This document shows positions 49,736 to 58,333 of a stretch of DNA of 64,000 nt, one piece after another; the stretch's first letter is position 1; each line of letters opens with the position of its first letter. The stretch covers positions 62,001 to 126,000 of the forward strand of contig NZ_JAAZSQ010000001.1 of assembly GCF_012395835.1 (NCBI RefSeq), given 5' to 3'. Below the pieces are notes generated by a model, which was not told the origin of the DNA, made no database searches, and saw only the letters and a list, made by a program, of their open reading frames with translations. Source of the DNA: Arthrobacter mobilis (GTDB taxonomy: Bacteria; Actinomycetota; Actinomycetes; Actinomycetales; Micrococcaceae). Position numbers and translations under genes: made by a program.

Positions 49736-50827
49736 TTATTCCCGGTCCGGGCGTCCGTGCCCTTCCCGAAGCCGGCGCCCGTGGTGGATGTCCTCCTTTT
49801 CCTTCTCCAGCCGCTTGTCGCTGGCCTTGGTGTCCCGGGCCGGCAGCTGGATGGAATCCTCGGCCTCGATCCCGGCCTGCAGCTGGCGGCCACGTTCCAT
49901 TTCGGCGTCGAACTCGGCGCCGAAGAGCAGGGACATGTTGGCGATCCACAGCCACAGCAGCAGCACGATGACCCCGCCGATGGCCCCGTAGGTGCGGTTG
50001 TAGTTGCCGAAGTTGGACACGTAGAAGAAGAACCCGGCGGTGGCCAGGGCCAGGACCACCAGGGCGATGGCCGATCCCATGCTCATCCAGCGGAACTTGG
50101 GCTGCTTCACGTTCGGGGTGGCGTAGTAGAGCACGGCGATCATCAGGATGGCGAAGGCCACCAGGGCGGGCCATTTGGCGATGTTCCAGATGGCCACTGC
50201 CGGTCCGCCGAGGCCGACGGCGTTCCCGATGGCTTCGGCCAGCGGGCCCGAGACGATCAGCAGGATGGCCGCGATCGCCGCCATCACCAGCATCACCACG
50301 GTGACGAGCAGGGTGACCGGCCGCAGCTTCCAGAAGGGCCTGCCCTCCTCGACCTCGTAGATCCGGTTCATCGCCCGGCCAAAGGCGCCCACGTAGCCGG
50401 AGGCGGACCAGATGGCGCCGGCAAGGCCGACGATCAGGGCCAGGCCTGCGGTCGGCACGTTGGTCAGGCGCTGGATCGGCTGGCGCAGGGTGTTGACCAC
50501 TTCGGGGCTGGCCACGCCCTCCACCACCTGGAGCATGATCTGGGTGGTCTGCTCGGCCTGGCCCACGACCCCGAGTAGGGAGACCAGGGCCAGCAGGGCG
50601 GGGAAGAGGGACAGGACGCCGAAGTAGGTCAGGGCCGCGGCCAGGTCCGTGCACTGGTCCCGGGAGAATTCCCGGATGGTGCGCTTGAGGACGTACTTCC
50701 ACGACGGTTTCTTCACCTCGGCCGGGCTGTCCGGTTTCCTGCTGTCCTCGGGATCGGGGGCATTGCGGGTAGTGGTGGTGTCGTCCCCGGGGTTGTTGGT
50801 GCTGGCTGGATGGTTGCTGCTCGGCAT
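49736..50827 (-). CDS. YihY/BrkB family inner-membrane protein
   Basis: This 363-residue protein has a 50-residue charged N-terminus, then about six helices. Near the start of the membrane part, RDQCTDLAAALTYFGVLSLF, PALLALVSLLG is the family signature. Later ones are SASGYVGAFGRAMNRIYEVE and IGGVIVLLLWLWIANMSLLF. An acidic/basic C-terminal tail (KEKEDIHHGRRLREGHGRPD) follows. The family was once called RNase BN but is a membrane protein of unknown transport or envelope role. ATG 50827 is preceded by GGAGAG. It lies divergent from the small-protein gene at 51094. Confidence 0.9.
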   Translation of the reverse strand: MPSSNHPASTNNPGDDTTTTRNAPDPEDSRKPDSPAEVKKPSWKYVLKRTIREFSRDQCTDLAAALTYFGVLSLFPALLALVSLLGVVGQAEQTTQIMLQVVEGVASPEVVNTLRQPIQRLTNVPTAGLALIVGLAGAIWSASGYVGAFGRAMNRIYEVEEGRPFWKLRPVTLLVTVVMLVMAAIAAILLIVSGPLAEAIGNAVGLGGPAVAIWNIAKWPALVAFAILMIAVLYYATPNVKQPKFRWMSMGSAIALVVLALATAGFFFYVSNFGNYNRTYGAIGGVIVLLLWLWIANMSLLFGAEFDAEMERGRQLQAGIEAEDSIQLPARDTKASDKRLEKEKEDIHHGRRLREGHGRPDRE

Positions 50828-51093
50828 GGAACTCTCCGGTTGCTGGTGGTGGATGGGCCCGTGGAAAGGCTGCCTTAGCTCCTTGTTGGCTGTAAGCAAA
50901 GCATGCTTAGCATCCGGGGGGCAATGCTGGCCGCGGCGCGTCGGCGGATCTGTCAAGGGGTTGTCCGCCGGGGCGGATCCGGGGAGAGTGGTAAGCACTC
51001 CGGGACGGCCGTCGGCCGGATTCCCGGGACGGTGCCCTCGGCGGTGCAGGGCACCGGAGCCGGAACGGAACTCAACGGAACGGAAGAAGCACC

Positions 51094-51318
51094 ATGCAGA
51101 TCGACAAGCAGCAGATCATCGACATCCTCCAGTCCATGGGCAAGAACGACCAGGCCTCCCAGGCGCAGTCGGACCTGCCCGACCAGGTGGACACCGAGCG
51201 GGATTCGGGGCTGCTTTCCAACCTCGGCATCGACGTCAACGACCTGCTCGGCCGGCTGCCCGGGGGCCTGGGCGAGAAGCTGGGCGGGCTGAAGGACTCA
51301 TTCGGCGGCTTCGCCTGA
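51094..51318 (+). CDS. small hypothetical protein, 74 aa
   Basis: This 74-residue protein starts at ATG 51094 after a GGAAGAAG ribosome site. It reads MQIDKQQIIDILQSMGKNDQ, then an acidic Asp/Glu turn and a Gly/Leu-rich end (NDLLGRLPGGLGEKLGGLKD). It looks like a small helix-hairpin protein, perhaps related to antitoxin-like or CsbD-like stress proteins, but I do not recognise a family. Base use matches neighbouring core genes. The zinc-ribbon gene follows 21 bases downstream. Confidence 0.72.
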   Translation: MQIDKQQIIDILQSMGKNDQASQAQSDLPDQVDTERDSGLLSNLGIDVNDLLGRLPGGLGEKLGGLKDSFGGFA

Positions 51319-51339
51319 TCAGGCCGCTGGCAGGCACCA

Positions 51340-51573
51340 GTGCTGATCATTTTCGGCTTCACGCAGAAGCTGCGGCTGCTGTTCACCCGTCCCGGCACGT
51401 GCCCGCGCTGCGGGGTGCACGGGCCGCAGCGGATCATGGAGCGGGCCTCGAAGCTGACCGTCTTTTTCATTCCGCTGCTGACCACACGCCGGAGCTACTA
51501 CTCGGAGTGCTGGAACTGCGGGCAGCAGACCGCACTCTCGCGGCAGCAGAAGGATGCCCTGGCGGCGGCGTAG
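51340..51573 (+). CDS. zinc-ribbon domain protein, 77 aa
   Basis: This 77-residue protein has two Cys pairs, CPRC (about residue 21) and CWNC (about 57), a zinc-ribbon arrangement. A hydrophobic segment (LTVFFIPLLTT) lies between them, so the protein may sit at the membrane. The tail is Gln/Lys/Ala-rich. GTG 51340 is the probable start. Similar small zinc-ribbon proteins are common in actinobacteria without known function. The next small gene begins 35 bases further on the same strand, and the three small genes may be co-transcribed. Confidence 0.8.
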   Translation: MLIIFGFTQKLRLLFTRPGTCPRCGVHGPQRIMERASKLTVFFIPLLTTRRSYYSECWNCGQQTALSRQQKDALAAA

Positions 51574-51608
51574 GCGTTGTGTGACCTTAATAAGAGGAGG
51601 AGGTCCCG

Positions 51609-51800
51609 GTGACCACTGAAGGCAACGAACCAACCGAACCGGCCGACGACTCGGTGCATCCGAAGGATCCCGAGCCCGCGGACGAAACCAGCCCGCCGGG
51701 GCAGAACCCGCTTCAGTCCGGCGGCGGGCCGTCGTCGGAGAATGTGGACGGCGAGGCCGAGGGGGAAAACGCCAAGGAAACCGGCGGTTACGGCTTCTGA
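51609..51800 (+). CDS. small acidic disordered protein, 63 aa
   Basis: GTG 51609 follows a perfect AAGAGGAGGAGG ribosome site. The product is nearly all Glu, Asp, Pro, Ser and Gly (PDDSVHPKDPEPADETSPPG and later SENVDGEAEGENAKETGGYG), thus disordered. Such acidic, Gly-ending proteins recall small stress or dormancy proteins of actinobacteria, but I know no name. The strong ribosome site supports translation. Confidence 0.68.
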   Translation: MTTEGNEPTEPADDSVHPKDPEPADETSPPGQNPLQSGGGPSSENVDGEAEGENAKETGGYGF

Positions 51801-51824
51801 GCCCGGTCCGCCTGCATCCACGGT

Positions 51825-51867
51825 TGCGGGGCCGGTTTCCGGAACGTGTCCGGGGACCGGCCCCGCA
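51825..51867. terminator. bidirectional 19-bp hairpin between convergent genes
   Basis: TGCGGGGCCGGTTTCCGGA (51825-51843) pairs with TCCGGGGACCGGCCCCGCA (51849-51867) with two G-T pairs, loop ACGTG. It lies between the small-protein genes and the esterase gene. Confidence 0.8.
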
Positions 51868-51871
51868 CACG

Positions 51872-52873
51872 TCAGCTGGCCAGGATCGCCGCCCAGGCAG
51901 CGGCCCGGTCCAGCAGTCGGGCGCCGGTGGGAATCCTGCCGGCCGAGGTGAACAGGCCGTGGGCATGCCGGGGGAGGTGGTGGTGTTCCACCGGCACCCC
52001 GGCCCGCGCGAGCAGGCCCGCGTATTCGATGCCCTCGTCCGCCAGCGGGTCCAGGCCGACGGTGACCACAAAGGCAGGCGGCGCGCCGAGCCTGGCCAGT
52101 TCGGCGGCACTGCGCAGGCCCGGGGAGACCCGCAGGTCCCCGGCGGCATCGCCGTCGGGCAGGTACAGGTTCCGGAACCACCGCATCGAGTCCGCCGTCA
52201 GGGGGAATCCTTCGGTGATCCGGGCGTAGGAGGGCGATTCCTGCAGGAGGTTGGCCACCGGGTACAGCAGGAGCTGCCCGAGGAGGGTGGTCCCCTCCAC
52301 CGCACAGCCCGGATCCGTGGCCAGGACCGTGGCGAGGTTGCCGCCGGCGCTGTCGCCGGCGACCACCACGCGGTGCGGATCCCAGCCGCGCCCGGCCGCT
52401 TGTGCGCGGACGAACCCGAGGGCGGCCCTGCAGTCCTCAAGCGGGGTCGGGAACGGATGCTCGGGCGCCAGCCGGTAGTCGACGGCGACGACGTCGAGCC
52501 CGCTGACGGCGGCCAGGCGCCGGCAGAGCCGGTCGTGGGTCTGAAGCGAGCCGATCACCCAGCCGCCGCCGTGCAAAAACAGCACGACGGCGCGCCCGGT
52601 CCCGGTTCCCGGGTCGCGGGGCAGGTAGTGCCGCAGCCGGATGGCACCGCCGTCGACCGGGCAGTACAGGTCCTCGACCCGCTCCATGGGCTCCGAGGGC
52701 ACGCCGTTGGCGGCGCAGCCCAGCTCGTAGGCGGCCCGGGAATCGGCCAGCGGCAGGTCCTGGAAGCCGGCGGCGCCGCGCTCGCGGAACGCGCGGATGA
52801 GTTCGACGGCGTCGGGCGCCACCTGCTCGAGCGGCACCGCGGCTGTGCCGGCCAGGGCTGCCGCGGCGCTCAC
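51872..52873 (-). CDS. HSL-family alpha/beta hydrolase (esterase)
   Basis: This 333-residue enzyme has the oxyanion motif HGGGW (101-105) and nucleophile elbow GDSAGG (Ser175) of the hormone-sensitive-lipase family. The late Asp (VTVGLDPLADEG) and His (PRHAHGLF) complete the triad. GTG 52873 overlaps the upstream monooxygenase gene as GTGA, so translation is coupled. Following a Baeyer-Villiger monooxygenase, such esterases hydrolyse the ester or lactone formed. It is the last gene of the three-gene operon and ends at a strong terminator. Confidence 0.92.
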   Translation of the reverse strand: MSAAAALAGTAAVPLEQVAPDAVELIRAFRERGAAGFQDLPLADSRAAYELGCAANGVPSEPMERVEDLYCPVDGGAIRLRHYLPRDPGTGTGRAVVLFLHGGGWVIGSLQTHDRLCRRLAAVSGLDVVAVDYRLAPEHPFPTPLEDCRAALGFVRAQAAGRGWDPHRVVVAGDSAGGNLATVLATDPGCAVEGTTLLGQLLLYPVANLLQESPSYARITEGFPLTADSMRWFRNLYLPDGDAAGDLRVSPGLRSAAELARLGAPPAFVVTVGLDPLADEGIEYAGLLARAGVPVEHHHLPRHAHGLFTSAGRIPTGARLLDRAAAWAAILAS

Positions 52874-54369
52874 GCCTTTACCATGTCCCGCAGGGGCAGC
52901 ACCGAGCCGGAGAGCACGTAGTCGGCAGGGTTCCAGCTGCCGGCCAGGGTGCGGTACTCCTCGACGGTGCCGGACCAGTTGTTGATGACCTTGCCGGCGG
53001 CGTTCTTGTACCAGCTGGAGCAGTCGGAGGAGAAGGCCGAGCCTTCCATCTCGTTCTGCAGGTTCGCGTTGTAGCCGGCCAGGACGCGTCCGCGCACCTC
53101 CACCGAGGCCCCAGGCTCCGGCAGCAGGCGCTCGAGCACCTCGAGGATGTAGCCCTGCTGGATCTCGAGCATGGTGATGATCGAGTTGTGGTTCAGGTTG
53201 GTGTTCGGCCCGTAGATCATGAACAGGTTCGGGAAGCCGTCCACGCTCATGCCCAGGTAGGCCTCGGCGCCGGCGGCCCAGCGTTCCTTGAGGTCCTCCC
53301 CGGAGGCGCCGATGATCCGCAGGTCGCCCTGGAAGGCCTGGCTGCTGAAGCCGGTGCCGAAGATGATGACGTCCGCCTCGTGGACCTGCCCGTCCGTGGT
53401 GCGGATCCCCTCGGGGACGATGGCGTCGATGGCTTCGGTGACCAGGTGCACGTTCGGGCGCATCAGCGCCGGGTAGTAGTCATCGGTGCGCAGGATGCGC
53501 TTGCAGCCGAACTCGTAGTCGGGGGTCAGCTTGCGCCGCAGTTCCGGATCGGGCACCTGCGCTGCCAGGTGGGCCAGCGCCTGCTCGACGCCGGCCCGCT
53601 GGGCGTCGGTGTCCCGGCGGGTGCGCTCGAAACCGTTCTCGCGGAAGTCGTGCAGGTGGCGCCGGCTCTGCTCGAACGTGCCCGGGTCCGCCTCGAAGGC
53701 ATCGAGCTGCTCGTCGCTGAAGATCACCTGGTTCCGCGGCATGATCCAGTTGGCACTGCGCTGGAAGACCTCCAGCGATCCGGCGGCCTTGGCCACCTCG
53801 GGCACGTACTGGACGGCGCTGGCGGCAGAGCCGATGCTGATGACCTTTTTGCCGGCCAGATCGACGCCGTGGTCCCAGCGGGCGGAATGGAAGGCCTCTC
53901 CGTGGAAGTCGGCCAGCCCCGGGAAGTCCGGAATCAGGGGAGTGTTCAGCTGGCCCCAGGCAGGGATGAAGACGCGTGCGGTGTGCTCGCCGGAGCCGGC
54001 CACCTGCAGCCGCCAGAGTGCGCTGCCGCCGTCCCACACGGCCGAGGTGACTTCGCTGTTGAGGCTCAGGTGCGGCCGCAGCCCGAAGTGGTCGGCGAGG
54101 CGCTCGAGGTAGCCCATCAGCTCGTCGCGGCCGGCGTACATCCGGCTGACCCTCAGGTGCGGGAAGAAGCTGTAGCAGTAGAGGTGCGCTTCGGTGTCGC
54201 AGGCGGCCCCCGGGTAGCTGTTTTCGCGCCATACCCCGCCCAGGCCCGGGCCCTTGTCGAAGATGGCGAAGTCCTCGATGCCTGCCTGCTTCAGCCGGGC
54301 GCCCATGCCCAGGCCGCCGAAGCCGGCGCCCAGGATGACCACGTCGTGGTGGGTGGTCTGCTTGCTCAT
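52870..54369 (-). CDS. flavin-containing (Baeyer-Villiger-type) monooxygenase
   Basis: This 499-residue FAD/NADPH monooxygenase has a first Rossmann motif, VVILGAGFGGLGMGARLKQA (GxGxxG at 14-19). The Baeyer-Villiger fingerprint region is FHGEAFHSARWDHG; the usual final WP is WD here. The second Rossmann motif, VISIGSAASAVQYVPE, follows. Aromatic residues and C-terminal NWSGTVEEYRTLAGSWN complete the BVMO layout. It inserts an oxygen next to a ketone carbonyl to give an ester or lactone. ATG 54369 overlaps the alcohol dehydrogenase stop as ATGA. Its place between that dehydrogenase and an esterase strongly supports this role. Confidence 0.92.
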   Translation of the reverse strand: MSKQTTHHDVVILGAGFGGLGMGARLKQAGIEDFAIFDKGPGLGGVWRENSYPGAACDTEAHLYCYSFFPHLRVSRMYAGRDELMGYLERLADHFGLRPHLSLNSEVTSAVWDGGSALWRLQVAGSGEHTARVFIPAWGQLNTPLIPDFPGLADFHGEAFHSARWDHGVDLAGKKVISIGSAASAVQYVPEVAKAAGSLEVFQRSANWIMPRNQVIFSDEQLDAFEADPGTFEQSRRHLHDFRENGFERTRRDTDAQRAGVEQALAHLAAQVPDPELRRKLTPDYEFGCKRILRTDDYYPALMRPNVHLVTEAIDAIVPEGIRTTDGQVHEADVIIFGTGFSSQAFQGDLRIIGASGEDLKERWAAGAEAYLGMSVDGFPNLFMIYGPNTNLNHNSIITMLEIQQGYILEVLERLLPEPGASVEVRGRVLAGYNANLQNEMEGSAFSSDCSSWYKNAAGKVINNWSGTVEEYRTLAGSWNPADYVLSGSVLPLRDMVKA

Positions 54370-55553
54370 TGGTTGTCCCGTCCTTCGTCGTTGTTCCCAA
54401 AGATCACGACCTGCCGGATCACGCTGCCCGAGGCCAGGGCGTCCATGCCCTCATTGATGTCGTCGAGCACGATCTCGCGCGAGACCAGGCGCTCGAGCGG
54501 AAGCCTGCCCTCGCGCCAGAGCTGTTCGAAGACCGGGATGTCGCGCTTGGGCACGGCGGAGCCGAGGTAGCTGCCCACGATCGACTGCGCCCGGGCGGTC
54601 AGCGGCAGCGGCTCGATCGACGCCTTGGCCCCGGGTGCCGGCAGGCCGACCGTCACCAGGGTCCCGCCCATGCCGAGCAGCTGGTAGGCGGTCTCGAACG
54701 CGCCGGGGTGCCCCACCGCTTCGAGCACGACGTCGGCGGTGACGGAGCGTCCCAGCGCCTCCTCGGGAGTGTAGGCCTCGGTGGCGCCCCACTGGCGGGC
54801 GGTCTGAAGCTTGGCGGTCTGGGCATCGACGGCAATGACCTTGCGGCAGCCGGTGGCCAGGGCGGTCAGCAGCCCGGCCATGCCGACGCCGCCGAGGCCG
54901 ACGACGGCGACGGTGGAGGAGGCGTCGATCCGCCCGGCGTTGAGCAGGGCCCCGCCGCCGGTCAGCACGGCGCAGCCGAGCAGGGCGGCCACGGTCGGCG
55001 GAACGTCCAGGCCCACCGGGACCACCGACCGCTCGTCGACGACCGCGTGGGTGGCAAAGCCGGAGACGCCCAGGTGGTGGGCCACGGGCTCGCCGCCGCG
55101 CATCAGCCGGGAGGAACCGGTGAGCAGGATGCCCTGTTCGTTGCTCTTGCTGCCGGCCGTGCAGGGCAGCTTGCCCTCGGTGGCGCAGGCCTGGCACTCG
55201 CCGCAGCGCGGCAGGAAAGTCATGACCACCCGCTGGCCGGGCCGGACGGAGCCGACGCCCGGGCCGACGGCCTCGACGATGCCGGCGGCCTCGTGGCCCA
55301 GGAGCATGGGGACCGGCCGCGGCCGCGAGCCGTTGACCACCGACAGGTCCGAGTGGCACAGGCCCGCGGCCTCGACGCGGACCAGGACTTCGCCGCGGCC
55401 GGGGCCGCCAAGTGTCAGCTCGTCGACGCTGATGGGCCGGCTCTGTGCGTAGGGGGCCGGGGCCCCGATGGAGTTCAGGACCGCGCCGCGGATGGTCAGC
55501 GGGGGCCGCGGCCCGGCTGCCGTGGCGTCGCTGGGGTCTGCGGTGATGCTCAT
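54366..55553 (-). CDS. zinc-dependent alcohol dehydrogenase
   Basis: This 395-residue medium-chain dehydrogenase has catalytic zinc ligands C66 and H87-E88 (AAGLCHSDLS, GHEAAGIVEAVG) and the structural zinc loop with C117, C120, C123 and C131. The NAD-binding GLGGVGMAG (about residue 217) follows. It should oxidise a primary or secondary alcohol to aldehyde or ketone. A divergent GAF/PucR activator and the palindrome at 55569-55582 lie upstream. It is the first gene of the operon; overlap with the monooxygenase gene suggests coupled supply of ketone to that enzyme. The 15-residue N-terminal extension is Ala/Pro-rich. Confidence 0.93.
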   Translation of the reverse strand: MSITADPSDATAAGPRPPLTIRGAVLNSIGAPAPYAQSRPISVDELTLGGPGRGEVLVRVEAAGLCHSDLSVVNGSRPRPVPMLLGHEAAGIVEAVGPGVGSVRPGQRVVMTFLPRCGECQACATEGKLPCTAGSKSNEQGILLTGSSRLMRGGEPVAHHLGVSGFATHAVVDERSVVPVGLDVPPTVAALLGCAVLTGGGALLNAGRIDASSTVAVVGLGGVGMAGLLTALATGCRKVIAVDAQTAKLQTARQWGATEAYTPEEALGRSVTADVVLEAVGHPGAFETAYQLLGMGGTLVTVGLPAPGAKASIEPLPLTARAQSIVGSYLGSAVPKRDIPVFEQLWREGRLPLERLVSREIVLDDINEGMDALASGSVIRQVVIFGNNDEGRDNQ

Positions 55554-55568
55554 GCGGTTCCCCTTTCT

Positions 55569-55582
55569 GTCACCGGTGTGAC
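55569..55582. promoter_or_regulatory. palindrome GTCAC-N4-GTGAC, candidate activator site
   Basis: Perfect 5-base arms 16 bases upstream of the alcohol dehydrogenase start; a further half-site GTGAC lies at 55641-55645. Both are in the 134-base gap divergent from the GAF/PucR gene. Confidence 0.5.
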
Positions 55583-55687
55583 GTGGCGGACATTGCTGGT
55601 ACGAGTCTGGCAGCCGGTACCGTACGGGGCCATGTAGAAAGTGACATACTTGGAACCAATCTGTGTGGACCCCTACAAGGAGCTGTC

Positions 55688-57559
55688 GTGGACCATGTGC
55701 TGGACCTGCTGGAGCAGGCCCTGGATCCTGCCACCGCCGAATTCTCCGCCCGTCTGGACCGCCTGCCGGCGGATGCCCGGGGACTGCGGATGCGCGAGGG
55801 GCTGCGCTCGGTGCGGAACCTGGCAGCCGGGGCGCGGCGGCAGCGGATGCTCACCCTGGCCCTGTCCGATACGGCCGCGGCGATTTCCTCCCTGCGGGAA
55901 GGGGACAACGCGCTGCGCGAAATCGTCACCCGCACCCGGGCCATCGTCGGCACGGACATGGCGTACATCAGCCTGAACGATCCGGGGCGGGGTGAAACCC
56001 GGATCACCGAGACCGACGGCGTCTGGACGCAGGCCTACCGGGACATCCGCATGCCCTTCAACACCGGTGTCCTGGGCCGGGTGGCCCGCGCCGACGGCCC
56101 GATCCAGGTCTCCGACTATCTGGCGGCCATGTCCGTGGAGCACCTCGAGCATATCGACGCGGCGGTGGCCAAGGAGGGGGTCAAGGCCATCCTCGGGGCG
56201 CCGATGCGCATCGGCGGGGACATCATCGGAGCGCTCCTGGTGGCGGACAGATGGTCCCACGAATTCAGCCAGGACCAGATCTTCGCCGTCGAGGCCCTGG
56301 CCAACCAGGCCGCCGTCGCGCTGGACAACCTCGAGCGGCTGGCCGAGCTGACGGATTCGATGACGCGGCTGGAGACGGCGAACCGGGACAAGCAGTCCTC
56401 CATCGGCCGGCTGGAGCGCCTGGCGGCTGCGGACGAGGAGCTCTTCGCCGCCCTCAGCTCCGCCGAGGGGCTGCCCGGGCTGGCGGCGCGGCTGAGCAGC
56501 ATCCTCGGACGCCAGACCCGGCTGCTGAACCTGACGGTGCGCATCGACGCCGGAGACGTCGGCGGCGAGCGGCTGCACGCCGCACGCGCGCTGATCCCCG
56601 CCTCCCGGCACACGAACGCCCCGGTGACCGGAACGCTGGAGGACGGCACCGCCGTCGTCGTCATGGCTTCCGTGATCGAGGGCGAGACCCTGGGCGGGGT
56701 GCTGGTGGAGGGTGAACTCTCGGCCGACGACGATTCGATCCTCCGGCGGGCGGCCCTGGTCCTCGGGACGTTCATTTCCCACTCCAACGCCTCACGGCGC
56801 GAACGCGAGCGCCAGCGCGCCGAGCTCCTGGCCACGCTGATCAGCCCGCCCTCGGACGGGCTGCGCCGGCATACGGCGACGGCGGCAGCCGCCTACGGCG
56901 TCGAGGACGGATCGCCGTTCCGCGTCGCCCTCGTCGACGGGGCTCCGCGCTCGCTGGTGGACTTCGAGGAGTCCCTGGAAGCGAACCTGGGCGAGCAGCT
57001 GCTGCGGGCCCACTTCAACGACCGCCTCTACCTGGCCGCGCCCGAGCGGGTGTTTGGCTGGATGGCTGACTTCCTGGGCCGGCGCGGCGCCCGCCAGTGG
57101 GGCGGGGTGCGGATGGCCCATTCGGAGACCCTGGATTCCCTCGCCGCGATCGGTGCCGAATTCGCCCTGGCCGAGCGCATCCTGACAGCCTCGCGGTCGC
57201 TGCCGCAGGCCGGCAACGTTGTCGGCTGGCGCTCGCTGGGTACGATCGGGATCTTCCTGGCCAATGCGGACTCGCAGGTGACCCAAAGTGCGCTGCGCAG
57301 CAGTCTGGGCCCTCTGCTCGACTACGACGCCGCGCACGGGACCCAGCTCTGCGACACGGCGCTGTGCTACCTGGACGAGGGGCGCAACATCGCCCGTACG
57401 GCCGCGGCACTCGTGGTGCACCAGAACACGGTGCGCCAGCGCCTGGAGCGCATCGACTCCCTGCTCGGATCCGACTGGAATGCCGGACGCCGGGCGCTCG
57501 ACCACCACGTGCTGCTGGTGGTGGCCAGGCTGCTGGCAGGTACGCCGGCCAGGCGCTGA
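55688..57559 (+). CDS. GAF-domain PucR/CdaR-type transcriptional regulator
   Basis: This 623-residue regulator has an N-terminal helical segment, a GAF domain (about residues 70-230; TDMAYISLNDPGRGETRITE, GAPMRIGGDIIGALLVADRW), a middle region, and a C-terminal PucR-type HTH (RTAAALVVHQNTVRQRLERI). The architecture matches activators found next to BVMO operons in actinobacteria. GTG 55688 is chosen because AAGGAG lies directly upstream; a longer frame has no ribosome site. It is divergent from the ADH-BVMO-esterase operon, which it probably activates in response to an alcohol, ketone or related metabolite bound by the GAF domain. Confidence 0.88.
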   Translation: MDHVLDLLEQALDPATAEFSARLDRLPADARGLRMREGLRSVRNLAAGARRQRMLTLALSDTAAAISSLREGDNALREIVTRTRAIVGTDMAYISLNDPGRGETRITETDGVWTQAYRDIRMPFNTGVLGRVARADGPIQVSDYLAAMSVEHLEHIDAAVAKEGVKAILGAPMRIGGDIIGALLVADRWSHEFSQDQIFAVEALANQAAVALDNLERLAELTDSMTRLETANRDKQSSIGRLERLAAADEELFAALSSAEGLPGLAARLSSILGRQTRLLNLTVRIDAGDVGGERLHAARALIPASRHTNAPVTGTLEDGTAVVVMASVIEGETLGGVLVEGELSADDDSILRRAALVLGTFISHSNASRRERERQRAELLATLISPPSDGLRRHTATAAAAYGVEDGSPFRVALVDGAPRSLVDFEESLEANLGEQLLRAHFNDRLYLAAPERVFGWMADFLGRRGARQWGGVRMAHSETLDSLAAIGAEFALAERILTASRSLPQAGNVVGWRSLGTIGIFLANADSQVTQSALRSSLGPLLDYDAAHGTQLCDTALCYLDEGRNIARTAAALVVHQNTVRQRLERIDSLLGSDWNAGRRALDHHVLLVVARLLAGTPARR

Positions 57560-57562
57560 GGC

Positions 57563-58333
57563 TTAGCCGTACCAGGCGCCGTCGACGGTCAGCCCGCCGT
57601 CCGCGACCAGGGTGTGGCCGGTGACGAAGGACGCTGCCGGGGAGGCCAGGAACAGGATGGCTTCGGCGATCTCCGCCGGCCGGGCGAAGCGGCGCAGCGG
57701 GGTGCGCTGGATGATCGGCCGCTTGTCGAGCTGGCCCGCTTCCGCCAGAGCTTCGGTGAAGGAAGTCTCGACGTAGCCCGGGGCCACCGCGTTGCAGCGG
57801 ATGCCGTGGGGCGCCCATTCGACCGCGAGCGACCGGGTGAGCCCCTCGATGCCCGCCTTGGCCGCGTTGTAGCTGGCCCGGTGGGGCATGCCCATGCGTC
57901 CGGCGACGGAGGACAGGTTGACGATTGCTGCCCGGCCGCTGGCGGACAGCGCGGGAAAGGCCGCCTGGCAGGCCCACATGGTGCCGCTGAGATGGACATT
58001 GACCATTAGTTCCCAGTCCTGTGCCGGGAGCGTCTGGCTGGGGCCGGGCCGGGCGATTCCGGCCGAATTGATCAGGACATCGAATCCTCCCCACCGGTCG
58101 TGGACCGTGGCCAAGGCCTCGGCGACGGCCTCGCGGTCGCTGACATCGCAGCCCAGCTGGAGGAACCGCCCCTGGGTCCCGGACCCGGTGGCGGTGCCGG
58201 GGCCGTCCGGCAGGTCCAGGACGGCCACGCGGTGTCCCCGCCCGAGCAGCGCCTCGGCGCAGGCGCGGCCGATGCCGGAGCGTCCGCCGGTGATGACGGC
58301 GCCGAGGGGCTGTCGGTGGTTTTCAGTTGACAT
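57563..58333 (-). CDS. short-chain dehydrogenase/reductase
   Basis: This 256-residue classical SDR has the cofactor loop TGGRSGIGRA, NSAGIARPG (NAG-like), the catalytic Ser in VNLSSVAGR and YNAAK. The last part is PGYVETSF and DGGLTVDGAWYG. The variant TGGxxGIG with acidic Asp after strand 2 (LDLPDG) favours NAD(H). ATG 58333 has GGAGG upstream and overlaps the previous SDR gene by 11 bases. It may oxidise or reduce a hydroxy intermediate of the same pathway as the ADH-BVMO genes. It converges on the PucR regulator gene with a three-base gap. Confidence 0.92.
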   Translation of the reverse strand: MSTENHRQPLGAVITGGRSGIGRACAEALLGRGHRVAVLDLPDGPGTATGSGTQGRFLQLGCDVSDREAVAEALATVHDRWGGFDVLINSAGIARPGPSQTLPAQDWELMVNVHLSGTMWACQAAFPALSASGRAAIVNLSSVAGRMGMPHRASYNAAKAGIEGLTRSLAVEWAPHGIRCNAVAPGYVETSFTEALAEAGQLDKRPIIQRTPLRRFARPAEIAEAILFLASPAASFVTGHTLVADGGLTVDGAWYG

